Shown here: positions 27,107 through 36,925 of the stretch, one piece after another
Layout of the letters: the number at the start of each line of letters is the position of its first letter
Numbering within the stretch: the first letter of the stretch is position 1
From: an uncultured Clostridium sp.
GTDB lineage: Bacteria > Bacillota > Clostridia > TANB77 > CAG-508
Assembly (NCBI GenBank): GCA_947572725.1
Contig: CANPDB010000002.1
Span: 1 to 64,000 of the forward strand
Reading direction: 5' to 3'
DNA: 64,000 nucleotides
Translations under genes and position numbers: made by a program
The notes under the pieces: generated by a model
Seen by the model: only the letters and a program-made list of their open reading frames with translations
Database searches by the model: none
What the model was told of the DNA's origin: nothing

Positions 27107-27514
27107 TTACTTCTCCATTTTATCATAATAAATTTTTAATATATCAGTTTCTGTTTGATATTTTTCTTCCATAGGACACATACCTGTTTTATCATTATTC
27201 TTTATGTATTCTACTATATTATTACAATAATACTTTATTCTAGCATTTTCTAAAACAGGAATGGCCAGTTTGCTTATTGTATCTGCATATAGTTCTTGTA
27301 TTCCTGCTACTGCCATAATAGATGCTGCTACCTTACCTACTACTTTATCTGCTACTTTACTACCTTGTAATGCTTGTTCATTTTGCCTTAAAATAGAAAT
27401 CAAATCTTTTATTCTATTTTGATAATATTCTTTTATCTGTCCATCTGCATATGCAATTACTAAAGAAGCTTTTTTCTGAATCAGAATATTTTTTAATTCT
27501 TCTATTTCTGCCAT
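27107..27514 (-). CDS. DUF1893-family protein
   Basis: This 135-aa soluble protein resembles the DUF1893 family. It opens with LKNILIQKKASLVIAYADG, has the conserved core SKVADKVVGKVAASIMAVAG and ends in a CPMEEKY segment. Its function is unknown. It overlaps the operon of the ECF transporter S component (2 nt gap). A role in using or sensing the imported vitamin is possible but unproven. Confidence 0.75.
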   Translation of the reverse strand: MAEIEELKNILIQKKASLVIAYADGQIKEYYQNRIKDLISILRQNEQALQGSKVADKVVGKVAASIMAVAGIQELYADTISKLAIPVLENARIKYYCNNIVEYIKNNDKTGMCPMEEKYQTETDILKIYYDKMEK

Positions 27515-27516
27515 AA

Positions 27517-28074
27517 TTAATTTAATTTTGCTCCCTTCTTAATTGCTTTTGCAATAAATGGTACACAAATAAGTTGAATTATAATTCCAGGTAATCCTAC
27601 TTTTATACTTTCTATAACTGAAATTCCATAAGTAGGTAGACCTAATCCATTAATTGCTATTGCAAGTACTCCAGCATAAATAATTCTTCCTAAAATTATT
27701 GTTGCTATTAAAGATATGTATGAATTGAACTTTTTATTTAATACACTAACTAAAATTGTATAAATTAATAGTTCTATTAACATATATGGTAATCGTGCTA
27801 TAGCTGGCATTCCTGTTAATAAATAACTAAATATTATAGAGCCTCCTGCTACTATGCTACCACTTATTACACCAAATGTTAATCCTGCAATTAAAACTGC
27901 GATATGCATTGGTAAATATGTAGCTCCTGCTGTATTTCCTGCAAGTATATGAAATATTCTAGGAAGTACAATTCCTAAAACAGTTAAAAGAACTGTTCCT
28001 ACTACATATTTTACTTTTTTGTTTGATAATATTTGTGTTAAACGATTTTTATTTTCTAATACTTTTTCCATCAT
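27517..28074 (-). CDS. ECF transporter substrate-binding (S) component
   Basis: This membrane protein of 185 aa with about six hydrophobic segments fits the S component of energy-coupling-factor transporters: AGATYLPMHIAVLIAGLTFG and the small-residue-rich helix AGGSIIFSYLLTG. S components bind a vitamin or its precursor and share an EcfAA'T module encoded elsewhere. The substrate is not evident, and no recognisable riboswitch precedes it in 28075-28193. Confidence 0.8.
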   Translation of the reverse strand: MMEKVLENKNRLTQILSNKKVKYVVGTVLLTVLGIVLPRIFHILAGNTAGATYLPMHIAVLIAGLTFGVISGSIVAGGSIIFSYLLTGMPAIARLPYMLIELLIYTILVSVLNKKFNSYISLIATIILGRIIYAGVLAIAINGLGLPTYGISVIESIKVGLPGIIIQLICVPFIAKAIKKGAKLN

Positions 28075-28193
28075 AATAAATCTCTCCTTTTTTAACTAAT
28101 TTAATATATATTTTTTAATATCTTTGTTGTGCAGTTTGTATGAGTTTTTCAATTCATAACTTAAATAAATAATAACTATGACTTGCAATATCT

Positions 28194-29330
28194 TTATTGG
28201 TTTAATAAATCTGCAAAGTTTGACATAGCTTCTGCTATTTTTAATTGTTGTGGACAAACTGCTTCACAACTTTTACAACCTATACATGCACTTGGTTTTT
28301 TGTCATCTGGAAGTGCACTTATTGCCATTGGTGCTATAAATCCTCCACCTGTAAAAGTATGCTCATTGTATAATGCTAAAATTTTTGGTATATCTATTCC
28401 TTTTGGGCAATGTGCTGTACAGTAACGGCAAGCTGTGCAAGGAAGTATGTTTCCTTGTAACATATTATCTGCTATTTCTAATATGCTTTTCATTTCTTCT
28501 TCATTTAATGGCTTTTCTTCTTCAAATGTTTTTATGTTTTGTTGTAATTGTTCCATTGATGACATTCCTGAAAGTACCATTGTAACTCCTGGTATTGATT
28601 GCAAAAATCTAAATGCCCATCCTGGTGTTGTTTCTTCTGGTCTAAGTTCTTTTAGTTTGCTTTCTTGTTCTTCTGGAAGTTTTGCAAGTTTTCCTCCTCT
28701 TAGTGGTTCCATAACCCAAACTGGTATATTTAATTTGTTTAGTAATTCTATTTTAGCTTTAGCATCTTGAAATTTATAATCTAAATAGTTTAGTTGAACT
28801 TGACAAAATTCCATATGTTCTCCATATGCATCTAGGAATTTTTTCATAACTTCATAACTTCCATGTACTGAAAATCCTAAATGTTTAATTTTTCCATTCT
28901 CTTTTTGTTTTAATAGATAATCTAATATTCCATATTTTTCGTCTAAATATGGGTCAACATTTTTTTCATATACATTATGAAATAAGTAAAAATCAAAATA
29001 TTCCATTCCTGTTTTTTCTAACTGTTTTTCAAAAATTTCTTCGACTTTATCCATATTAGATAAGTCATATCCTGGAAATTTTGTTGCTATATAAAAACTA
29101 TCTCTTGGATATTTACTTAATACTTTTCCTGTGACTATTTCAGATTCTCCATTATGATATCCCCAAGCTGTATCAAAATAATTTATTCCATTTTTTATAG
29201 CATATTCAACCATTTTTGCTGTTTCTTCTTCATCTATTGGTGTGTCCCCTGTTTCTCCTTTTACTGGTAAGCGCATTGTTCCAAGTCCTAAGCTTGATAA
29301 TTTTATATTTTTAAATTCTTTATATATCAT
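28194..29330 (-). CDS. Aldo/keto reductase with C-terminal 4Fe-4S domain
   Basis: The N-terminal two thirds are an aldo-keto reductase barrel (LGLGTMRLPV, NYFDTAWGYHNGESE, LGFSVHG). The C-terminus holds two ferredoxin-type cluster motifs, CTACRYCTAHCPKGI and CIGCKSCEAVCPQQL. This architecture is common in anaerobic Firmicutes, where the enzyme probably takes electrons from ferredoxin-like partners. The substrate is unknown. It lies upstream of the ECF/DUF1893 pair on the same strand. Confidence 0.9.
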   Translation of the reverse strand: MIYKEFKNIKLSSLGLGTMRLPVKGETGDTPIDEEETAKMVEYAIKNGINYFDTAWGYHNGESEIVTGKVLSKYPRDSFYIATKFPGYDLSNMDKVEEIFEKQLEKTGMEYFDFYLFHNVYEKNVDPYLDEKYGILDYLLKQKENGKIKHLGFSVHGSYEVMKKFLDAYGEHMEFCQVQLNYLDYKFQDAKAKIELLNKLNIPVWVMEPLRGGKLAKLPEEQESKLKELRPEETTPGWAFRFLQSIPGVTMVLSGMSSMEQLQQNIKTFEEEKPLNEEEMKSILEIADNMLQGNILPCTACRYCTAHCPKGIDIPKILALYNEHTFTGGGFIAPMAISALPDDKKPSACIGCKSCEAVCPQQLKIAEAMSNFADLLNQ

Positions 29331-29449
29331 TCTTTTTCTCCTTTATTTGTCTTAATTATAATTTTAATGTTTTGTTTTTGCATTATAACATAATATATTT
29401 TGTTAAACAATCTAATTTCGTTAAATTATGTATCTTTTGTTACTATTCC

Positions 29450-29490
29450 GTTACTGTTCAGACTAAATAATTTAAAATAGCACTAAAGAA
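29450..29490. repeat. Family A remnant A12 (one end only)
   Basis: GTTACTGTTCAGACTAAATA followed by ATTTAAAATAGCAC matches the left flank and left end of copies A10 and A11, but no right half is present. It is a solo end fragment downstream of the aldo-keto reductase start region. Confidence 0.6.
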
Positions 29491-29497
29491 TAGGTAA

Positions 29498-30142
29498 TTA
29501 TTTCACTTTTACTCCTAGTAAATACAATAAATCTATTGCTTGGAATTCATTTATTATTGCTCCCTTTATATCTTCAATAGATACTATGATTCCTTCAATT
29601 ATACTATCTGAAAAATCGACACCCTTTAAACTAGTTTTAAAAAATTGTGATTGTGTTAAATCTGCTTCTTTAAAAAAGACATTTTTAAATTTATTTTCTT
29701 GAAAACTAGTATTTCTTAACATAGTATTTTTGAACATTACACTTTTTATTGTCGCTATTGATAGATTAGCATAATTCATATTGGTATCTATAAAAGATAT
29801 ATTAGATAATTCACTTTCGATAAAGCTACAACCTGTAAATTTGCAATTCTTAAATTCACATCTTATAAAGCTACAGTTATCAAAAGAAGTATTAGAAAAA
29901 TTACAATTATTGAACTCTATATCTATAAAAGTATTTTTCTCCAGATTGCTACTTATAAATTCTATATTATTTACTATTGCTTTTCTTATTGTAATATTAT
30001 TAAGTTCAATATTCTCCTTTTTGTAGTTTTCAATAATCACATTTTCTATTTCGTCATCTTCGTTTTCCTCAAATTCTTGTAATAAGTTATCTAATTTTTT
30101 TAAATCACTAAATATTGCTTTTTGCGGTTTTAATACGCTCAT
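29498..30142 (-). CDS. Pentapeptide-repeat protein
   Basis: This 214-aa protein has about 20 consecutive A(N/D)LXX-type pentapeptides from residue 50 to 195 (for example FNNCNFSNTSFDNCSFIRCE), predicted to fold as a right-handed quadrilateral beta-helix. The N-terminal 45 residues are acidic and helical. Some family members (Qnr, MfpA) protect DNA gyrase; nothing here proves that role. Confidence 0.85.
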   Translation of the reverse strand: MSVLKPQKAIFSDLKKLDNLLQEFEENEDDEIENVIIENYKKENIELNNITIRKAIVNNIEFISSNLEKNTFIDIEFNNCNFSNTSFDNCSFIRCEFKNCKFTGCSFIESELSNISFIDTNMNYANLSIATIKSVMFKNTMLRNTSFQENKFKNVFFKEADLTQSQFFKTSLKGVDFSDSIIEGIIVSIEDIKGAIINEFQAIDLLYLLGVKVK

Positions 30143-30226
30143 TTTTTGCTCCTATTTTTTTAATTCTTATATTGTATTTTTCTATTTCATCTTCAATGGA
30201 TACTATTTTATTTAATTATATAAAAA

Positions 30227-31369
30227 TTAAAATTTAATTACTTTTTCCCAATTTAAATTTTCTTTTCCAAAATGACCATAGTTAGTAGTTAATTTATAAA
30301 CTGGTTTTTGTAAATCTAAATAATTAATAATTCCTCTAGGTGTTAAATCAAATTTATTATATATTTTATTTACTATTTCTTCTTCTGGAATTGTATTTGT
30401 GCCAAAAGTATCAACATAAATTGATACAGGTTTTGCTACTCCAATTGCATATGAAAATTGAATTTCACATTTTTTAGCAAAATGATTTGCTACTACATTT
30501 TTAGCAATAAAACGAGCCATATATGCTGCTGACCTGTCTACTTTACTAGGGTCTTTTCCTGAAAATGCTCCTCCTCCATGTCTACTATATCCTCCATATG
30601 TATCTACTATAATTTTTCTTCCTGTTAAGCCACTATCTCCTAAAGGTCCTCCTATTACAAATCTTCCTGTTGGATTTATAAAATACTTTGTATTCTCATC
30701 TAATAATTTACTTGGTACAATTTCATTTATTACTTTTTCTTTTATATCTTTTTTTAATGTTTCTAAATCTATATCTGCTCTGTGCTGTGTTGATACAACT
30801 ATTGTATCTACTCTTATTGGTTTTTCATCTTCATATTCAACTGTTACTTGTACTTTTCCATCTGGTCTTAAATAATCAATTATATTTTCTTTTCTTACAG
30901 TTGTTAATCTTTTAGCTAATTTGTGGGCTAATGAAATTGGTAATGGCATTAATTCTTTTGTTTCATCACAGGCAAATCCAAACATAATTCCTTGGTCTCC
31001 TGCTCCTTCTGATTTTATTTCTTCTCCATTTTTTGTTTCTAATGAGCTGTCAACTCCTAATGCTATATCAGAAGATTGTTTTGAAAGATTTATAGTGATT
31101 TTACAAGTTCTATAATCTATATCTAATTCACTATTATCATAACCAATATCTTTTATGGCTTGTCTTGCTACTTCTTCTATGTTTACTTCAGCTGTTGAAG
31201 TAATTTCTCCCGTTATATATATTTCTCCTTTTCCTGCAACAGTTTCACAAGCTACTCTTGCATTTTTATCTTTACTTAAATATGCATCTAAAACACTGTC
31301 TGATATGTAATCACATAGTTTGTCTGGATGCCCTTCTGTAACACTTTCTGATGTGAATAATTTTCTCAT
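30227..31369 (-). CDS. metK: S-adenosylmethionine synthetase MetK
   Basis: MetK makes S-adenosylmethionine from methionine and ATP. The 380-aa protein has the N-terminal [20 protein letters not shown], the central [15 protein letters not shown] and the phosphate-binding [13 protein letters not shown] and [12 protein letters not shown] loops. An S-box riboswitch lies upstream, so expression falls when SAM is abundant. The length is normal; there is no in-frame CGG. Confidence 0.97.
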   Translation of the reverse strand: MRKLFTSESVTEGHPDKLCDYISDSVLDAYLSKDKNARVACETVAGKGEIYITGEITSTAEVNIEEVARQAIKDIGYDNSELDIDYRTCKITINLSKQSSDIALGVDSSLETKNGEEIKSEGAGDQGIMFGFACDETKELMPLPISLAHKLAKRLTTVRKENIIDYLRPDGKVQVTVEYEDEKPIRVDTIVVSTQHRADIDLETLKKDIKEKVINEIVPSKLLDENTKYFINPTGRFVIGGPLGDSGLTGRKIIVDTYGGYSRHGGGAFSGKDPSKVDRSAAYMARFIAKNVVANHFAKKCEIQFSYAIGVAKPVSIYVDTFGTNTIPEEEIVNKIYNKFDLTPRGIINYLDLQKPVYKLTTNYGHFGKENLNWEKVIKF

Positions 31370-31446
31370 TTTTTTTCATTCCTTTCTTCATTTTTTTGTT
31401 CTTATATTAGTAGAATAAATCGAAAAGCCTTAATATTAGCATAAAT

Positions 31447-31604
31447 TAAACCTCTGTACTTTTCACAAGTACAGAGGTTGTTTATTCGATGTTAAATCAT
31501 CATCCAAAGTACTTGAAATTACTTTGTCGGTATTAGCACCTTGTTTTTAACAGGTTGCTGTGGAGTCTTAAAGCCGATTCTCTCGTCCACTCTTGATAAT
31601 ATTT
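31447..31604 (-). promoter_or_regulatory. SAM-I (S-box) riboswitch with terminator, controlling metK
   Basis: Read on the minus strand, 31600 to 31490 has the S-box consensus. It runs AAGAGTGGACGAGAGA, then CGGCTTTAAGACTCC, CAGCAACC, AAGGTGCTAATACC, and a P1 closing strand near GATGAT. It is followed by a strong terminator hairpin, AACCTCTGTACTT pairing with AAGTACAGAGGTT (31449-31479). SAM binding is expected to favour the terminator and switch metK off. Confidence 0.93.
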
Positions 31605-31636
31605 TTTTATTTATTATAGCATTTATTTTGTGTTTG

Positions 31637-32221
31637 TCAACACCCTTCATTTTCTAAATACCATTTTGCAAAGGCACTTAAAGAATCACTACATTCTTCT
31701 CTTTTTCTCTGTCGTCTTTCTTCTCTTTCTTCATCTGTCATTTGTGCCAATGTTTTTTCATATCCCTTTGGAACAAAAACATACCATAAATCAGACCATT
31801 TATCTGCTGTATCATTTCCTAATATTTGTTCTGATAATGTTCCTTCGTGTTTTCCCATAAATTGATATATCTCTTTTCCATCATAATAAGATAGGCATTC
31901 TCCAAAATAACAATTTCTGTTTTTCTTATCTTCCATTAATTTTAAAATTCCTTCAATTCCAATTGTATCTAAAGTGTAATTTACAAATGCTCTTGGAAAT
32001 CCATTTAATTCTTCTATGAAAAATCCGCTATCTATGGATATACAAGGCTTTTTTACTAAATTATATGCTTCTTTTACTTTTACTTCTGAGATATATTTTA
32101 TGTCATCACTTCGTGGTTCTTCTAAGTCATATTCAAATATTTTGAAGTTTACATTTTCTAGTGCTTTTTTTGCTGATGCTATTTTTCCTTTGTTATGTGT
32201 TACAAATATTATTTCTTCCAT
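31637..32221 (-). CDS. Non-canonical purine NTP pyrophosphatase (RdgB/HAM1 family)
   Basis: This 194-aa protein begins EIIFVTHNKGKIASAKKAL, the substrate-binding start of the HAM1/RdgB family, and has CISIDSGFFIEELNGFPRAF in the expected position. These enzymes remove ITP, XTP and dITP. The C-terminus (DEEREERRQRKREECSDS) is unusually charged, and the central part is divergent from standard RdgB, so substrate preference is uncertain. Confidence 0.8.
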   Translation of the reverse strand: MEEIIFVTHNKGKIASAKKALENVNFKIFEYDLEEPRSDDIKYISEVKVKEAYNLVKKPCISIDSGFFIEELNGFPRAFVNYTLDTIGIEGILKLMEDKKNRNCYFGECLSYYDGKEIYQFMGKHEGTLSEQILGNDTADKWSDLWYVFVPKGYEKTLAQMTDEEREERRQRKREECSDSLSAFAKWYLENEGC

Positions 32222-32299
32222 TTAAGTGTCCTTTCTTGTCCATATTTGTATTATATTTTAACACAAATTAAGGAAAAGTAAAGTATATATTAAAGCAAA

Positions 32300-32350
32300 A
32301 TTAAATGCTAGAAATGATTGGATTTTGATATCCAATTATCTCTAGCCTTC
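32300..32350 (-). terminator. Intrinsic terminator of the 32383 gene
   Basis: GCTAGA (32307) pairs with TCTAGC (32346), and ATTGGAT with ATCCAAT inside, followed on the minus strand by a T-rich stretch. It closes the second small foreign-looking gene. Confidence 0.7.
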
Positions 32351-32382
32351 AGGTTGTAAGTTATACCTTTCGTTGATAAGGA

Positions 32383-32721
32383 TTATTTTAATATTCTTCT
32401 AATTTCCTCCTGTGTATATTCGCCACTTTTATTTAAAAGGAAAAATTTATCTTTAGTTGGATGTCCGTATCCTATGACTTTGGATCTCCGAGTAATTTCC
32501 CTTATAAATTTTCCTTCTTCTAATTCCGTGACATTCTCCACATTTGCATATGAGCAAATACGATCAATATGAAATCTATCCATATTTGAATTATCTGGAT
32601 AAAATATTTCTATGCTATTTGTTTTTTTCCCTCTCACTTCTAAAACTATTTCTGTCCCTGCATTTGGATAATATTCTACCATAGCAGTTACTATTAAAAA
32701 GTAATCAATCTCAATCTTCAT
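32383..32721 (-). CDS. Orphan small protein in a foreign-looking cassette (second of three)
   Basis: This 112-aa protein of unknown family has a strong GGAGGG ribosome binding site and its own terminator. It has mixed alpha/beta character, no signal peptide and no obvious motif. Its base composition is richer in G/C than the neighbours. Codon 78 (32488-32490) is an in-phase CGG read as the first residue of RRSKV; a +1 shift would stop after five codons. Like the genes at 19809 and 56479 it does not follow the CGG rule seen in host genes, suggesting recent acquisition. Confidence 0.6.
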   Translation of the reverse strand: MKIEIDYFLIVTAMVEYYPNAGTEIVLEVRGKKTNSIEIFYPDNSNMDRFHIDRICSYANVENVTELEEGKFIREITRRSKVIGYGHPTKDKFFLLNKSGEYTQEEIRRILK

Positions 32722-32832
32722 TGTATTTCCCTCCTTATGTCTTCAATAATAACTACACTACGCCATACACAAAAATCACTTAATCCTTATCATCACCTCT
32801 TTCTTTAAAATTAGGTATTTACCTATAAATCA

Positions 32833-32870
32833 TCAGACTGCTAATTATCTGCTCGCTCCCAAGAGTTTAT
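32833..32870. repeat. Family A remnant A4 (right end only)
   Basis: CAGACTGCTAATTATCTGCT followed by CGCTCCCAAGAGTTTAT matches the outer flank and right end of other family A copies; the other half is missing. It lies downstream of the glucoamylase-like gene. Confidence 0.55.
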
Positions 32871-32899
32871 ATTTAAGAAAATAACTCAACAAATTCCTT

Positions 32900-34142
32900 T
32901 TAATTTACAGCGTACTGTTCATTTACTTCTTTAATATTTAATAAATCCAAACCTTTTTTCACATATTCATTTTTCATAAAATACTTCCAAATGTTACCAC
33001 TTAAAAAATTTTCTATCATAGTCATAGAAATACCTTTATCAATTCCTATGCACTCTGTTGAAAACCAAGGCTTTTCGCCTTCTAAATTGTAAGCATCTTT
33101 AAATCCATATTTACACCACAACTTTGGAAAATTATTATAAAAATACTCCATTGCTTTAATACTTTCTTTTGGTGTAAACACAATAGAACCTATTGGCCCA
33201 CAAGGTGGAACTGTTCCATCATTTTCTATTTCTATATCTGTGCTACATGGCTTTGCTCCATATCCTCCACTATATCCATTTGGACCTACACACGCTGTTA
33301 ATCCCCAAGAATTCTCATTAAATGTTTTAAATCTTTCTTTATTATCAATACAATATTGTCTATTCGCCATTGTAGCCTTTATAGAATTTTCAAACCAATC
33401 TATACCTTGTTTATCTTTTCTTTTTCTAAAATCAATCCAAGTGTGTGAAAATTGATATGTAAATAAAGTTCCACAATATGTATACACAATATCTTTTATA
33501 TCTTTATAATCCACTTTTTCTTTTGTTATATCATCATACATTGTTTTATCTACTGGAAATGTAGGTGAAGCAACACCTAACACATATAGCATTAATTGTT
33601 CTGCATACATATCCCATTTACCCCAAAAACCTCTTTCTGGAGAATATCCCATATAAAATTGATTTAATTCAGGATTTCTATACCAATTCCAATTTATATT
33701 TTCATATAAAGCCATTGCTTTTTCCTTTACTTCCCCTCCGAAGTATTCTCCACAAGTAATAGCTCCACAAATAAAAATAGCAGTATCTATTATTGAAATC
33801 TCACAATTCCATTCTCTTTTACCAGTTTCCATATTAACAAAATGATAGAAAAAACCATTTTCACCTTCAACATTATTTATAAAAGTATCTAATGTTCTAT
33901 TAGCCCTATCATAAGCATTTTTAAAACTCATCCATTTACGCTCTACTCCAATAACTAAAGCAGCCAAGCCATATCCGCACAGATGCAATACTTGCAATAT
34001 CATCTGCCAAAATCGTTTTATCTCTAACAAGTCCATACCATGGGCTATTTTTATTTAAATTTGCTTCTTTAATAAAAAACAAATAACTACCTTTCAACTC
34101 TTTTAATAATAGCTTTTGACCATACTTCTTAAAAAATCTCAT
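32900..34142 (-). CDS. PF10091 glucoamylase-like protein (possible beta-1,2-glucanase), read through a +1 shift at CGG (33975-33977)
   Basis: The first frame ends 14 codons after an in-frame CGG. Skipping its C joins DDIASIASV to GYGLAALVIGVERKWMS, the start of the 'glucoamylase' domain PF10091, and the frame runs to 32900 (about 413 aa from ATG 34142). Family features are GFFYHFVNMETGKREWNCEI, SIIDTAIFICGA and the aromatic PERGFWGKWDMYAEQLM. Families with this domain include beta-1,2-glucanases (GH144-type, from memory). It is divergent from a GH3 beta-glucosidase gene, so the pair may digest beta-glucan or sophoro-oligosaccharides. No signal peptide is visible, so it probably acts inside the cell. 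Confidence 0.8.
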
Positions 34143-34199
34143 ATAACACACCTCTTAAATTCATTATATTAGTTTATAACAACTAATTCAATGGAAAAG

Positions 34200-34262
34200 G
34201 TTGCCACTGGTTCCGGGTTTAAATGGCAACTTTTTGCCACTGGGGACGGAGATCTTTGGCAA
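34200..34262. repeat. Family C REP-like palindromes (two in tandem)
   Basis: GTTGCCACTGGTTCCGGG..TGGCAAC (34200-34230) is followed at once by TTGCCACTGGGGACGG..TTGGCAA (34234-34262). Both are hairpins with GCCA/TGGC stems and a GGTTCC or GGGGAC loop side. They lie in the 355-nt gap between the divergent glucanase and glucosidase genes, which otherwise holds AT-rich promoter DNA. Confidence 0.75.
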
Positions 34263-34446
34263 TTTTTATATTATATAGAAATCCTTTGAATTTTTAGAAT
34301 ATATTTATAAATAAATACTAATACTAATATCATATTACGTATGTTATATATAATTTTATTAGTATTCAAACTAAATTACTTTTACTAGTAAAAATAATTA
34401 AAGTTTAAATTGTAATTTATTTGTACGACATAAAGCGACAAAAATG

Positions 34447-34478
34447 TGAGACAAATTAGGACTGTCCCAACTGTCTCA
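34447..34478. repeat. Family D REP-like palindrome D2 (single unit)
   Basis: TGAGACAAATTAGGACTGTC through CCAACTGTCTCA is a hairpin of the same family as D1 and D3. It lies directly in front of the ribosome binding site (AAGGAG) of the GH3 gene and may sit in its leader RNA. Confidence 0.75.
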
Positions 34479-34497
34479 TTTAAGGAGTGTTTATAAT

Positions 34498-36706
34498 ATG
34501 AAACAATATAAAGTTTTAGAACTTTTGTCAAAAATGACATTAGATGAAAAGATTGGTCAATTAGTTCAGACTAGAGGTGAATTGTTTTTAGATGGTGAGA
34601 GAATTATTACTGGCCCTCAAGATAATTTGTCTTATACTGATGAACAATTGTATCAGGTTGGTTCTATTTTGAATATGGCTGGAAGTAAAAGTGTTAAAAA
34701 AGTCCAAGATATGTATTTAGCTAAAAGTAGGCTTAAAATTCCATTATTGTTTACTGGTGATGTTATTAATGGTTTTAAGACTATTTTTCCTATTCCTTTG
34801 TTACAAGGTTGTTCTTGGGATTTGGATTTGATTTACAATTGTGCTTTTATTTCTTCTAAAGAAGCGGGGTATGCTGGTATTCAGGCAAATTTCTCTCCTA
34901 TGGTAGATTTAGTTCGTGATAGTAGATGGGGTCGTGTTTTGGAGTCTACTGGTGGTGAGGATGTTCTTTTGTCTTCTTTGTATGCTAAGAAGATTATTGA
35001 GGCTTATCATTCTAATAATATGGCTGCTTGTGCTAAACATTATATTGCATATGGTGCTGTTGAAGGTGGTAAAGAGTATAATTTTGTTGATATGTCTAAA
35101 CGAGAATTGTTGGAATATTATCTTCCTTCTTTTAAGGCATGTATTGATTCAAATGTTGATATGATTATGCCTGCTTTTTCTACTTTTGAGGATATTCCTT
35201 GCACTGTTAATTACTGGCTTTTAAAGACTTTGTTAAGAGATAATTTTAATTATGATGGTGTAATTATTTCTGACTATTCTGCTATTTTGGAGACAATTGC
35301 CCATGGTTATTCTGTTGATAAGAAAGATGCTTCTTTAAAGGCTTTTAATGCTACTGTTGACATCGATATGATGACTGATTGTTATTTATATAATTTAAAG
35401 GATTTAGTTAATTTACGGTAAAATTTCTATAGATGATTTAAATAATAGTGTTTTAAGAATTTTGAATTTAAAAAATAAATTAGGACTTTTTGAAAATCCT
35501 TATGGAAATGCTAATCAAGAAAAAGAAAAAACTTTTATTCTATCAAAAGAAAACTTAGAGCTTGCTCGAAAATATAGTGCTGAAAGTTTTGTTCTTTTAG
35601 AAAATAAAGATAATATTTTGCCTCTAAATAAAGATACCAAAGTTGCTATAATTGGTCCTTATGCTGACAATAAGGGTATTTCTGGTGCGTGGTCTATTTA
35701 TAATGAAAAAAATGAAGATACTATTACTATTAAACAAGGAATTTTGGAATATTTAAATACACCAGATATTTTGTACTCAAGAGGATGTCCTGTTTTAAAA
35801 GAAGAAGAAATTGACACGATTTTAGCAATGGAAGGAAAAGGTCCAATTCCTCATAATGAAAAAACTATTTCTGAAGAAATAAAAGAAGCGGTTTCTGTTG
35901 CAGAAAAAGCTGATGTAATTATTTTAGCAATTGGAGAACATTATAAGCAATCTGGAGAAGGAGCATCTCGCTCTGGTATAGAAATTCCAAGAATTCAACA
36001 AGATTTATTAAATTCACTTTATCTTTTGGAAAAACCAATAATTGCCATTGTATTTAGTGGTAGACCTTTAGTTTTAAAACCAATTGCCGAAAAAGTATCT
36101 GCAATGTTATGGGTAGGATTTCCCGGAACAGAAGGAGGACACTCTATTTGTGACATTTTATATGGTAAAGTAAACCCTTGTGGAAAACTTAATATGAGCT
36201 TTCCACAAGCAAGTGGTCAATGCCCTATATACTACAATCACTACTCTTCTGGAAGACCAGCAATTATACCTAACTATCGCTTCACTTCAAGATATCAAGA
36301 CATACCAGATGAACCTTTCTACCCTTTTGGATATGGTTTATCATATTCAAAATTTGAATACTCAAACCTAACACTTGACAAAACAACTATCACTTCAAAA
36401 GAAAATGATTATATCAAAGCATCTATCACAGTAAAAAACACAACATCTGTACCCGGATATGAAATTATACAACTATATATACAAGACTTATTTGGAAGTG
36501 TAATAAGACCTGTAAAAGAATTAAAAGACTTCAAAAAAATATTCTTTAAAGCAAATGAAGAAAAAACAATATCATTTAAAATCACTTTAGAAATGTTAAA
36601 GTTTTTAGACTCTGATTTAAACTTAATAGCAGAACCAGGAGAATATAAAATTTATATTGGAAAAAGCTCATCAGAAAATTTAGAAGCAACATTTTATTAC
36701 AAATAG
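34498..36706 (+). CDS. GH3 beta-glucosidase, read through a +1 shift at CGG (35416-35418)
   Basis: The 0 frame is the N-terminal GH3 barrel (KMTLDEKIGQL, AACAKHYIAYG, catalytic nucleophile Asp near residue 259 in GVIISDYSA). Codon 307 is CGG, directly followed by TAA. Skipping the C gives LVNLGKISIDDLNNSVLRIL, the normal end of the barrel. The frame stays open through the GH3 C-terminal domain (ADVIILAIGE, LWVGFPGTEGG) and the fibronectin-like domain to 36706, about 735 aa in all. Without recoding the second half would have no start codon and no ribosome binding site. It is paired with the divergent PF10091 gene for beta-glucan use (inferred). Confidence 0.87.
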
Positions 36707-36715
36707 TTGCCATTG

Positions 36716-36925
36716 GTTGCCATTGGTTCCGGGTTTAAATGGCAACCTTTGTTTTCTTTTTATATTAAAATTGCTAACTAATACAAAGACTTTTTGCAAC
36801 TAATAAGACCACTCTTAAATACAAATCTGAGAGTGACCTTTTTATTAATTTTAAAATTTATTTTCTTTTATCTATAATATCAATATTATTAAATGTTGCC
36901 ATTTAAACCCGGAACCGATGGCAAC
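36716..36925. repeat. Family C element C2/C3, inverted pair around a terminator
   Basis: GTTGCCATTGGTTCCGGGTT (36716, ending GGCAAC at 36746) and an inverted unit ending GGAACCGATGGCAAC at 36925 frame 148 nt. Inside, CACTCT and AGAGTG form a hairpin (36811-36836) followed by a T-run, a terminator for the GH3 gene. The right unit touches the stop codon of the ABC transporter gene (36926-36928). Confidence 0.75.

Noticed and set aside
35416..35421. A programmed frameshift like that of prfB (slippery codon plus internal Shine-Dalgarno and stop)
   Set aside because: Only the GH3 site has a stop codon next to the shift. The codons before CGG are all different and no common upstream Shine-Dalgarno-like element is visible.
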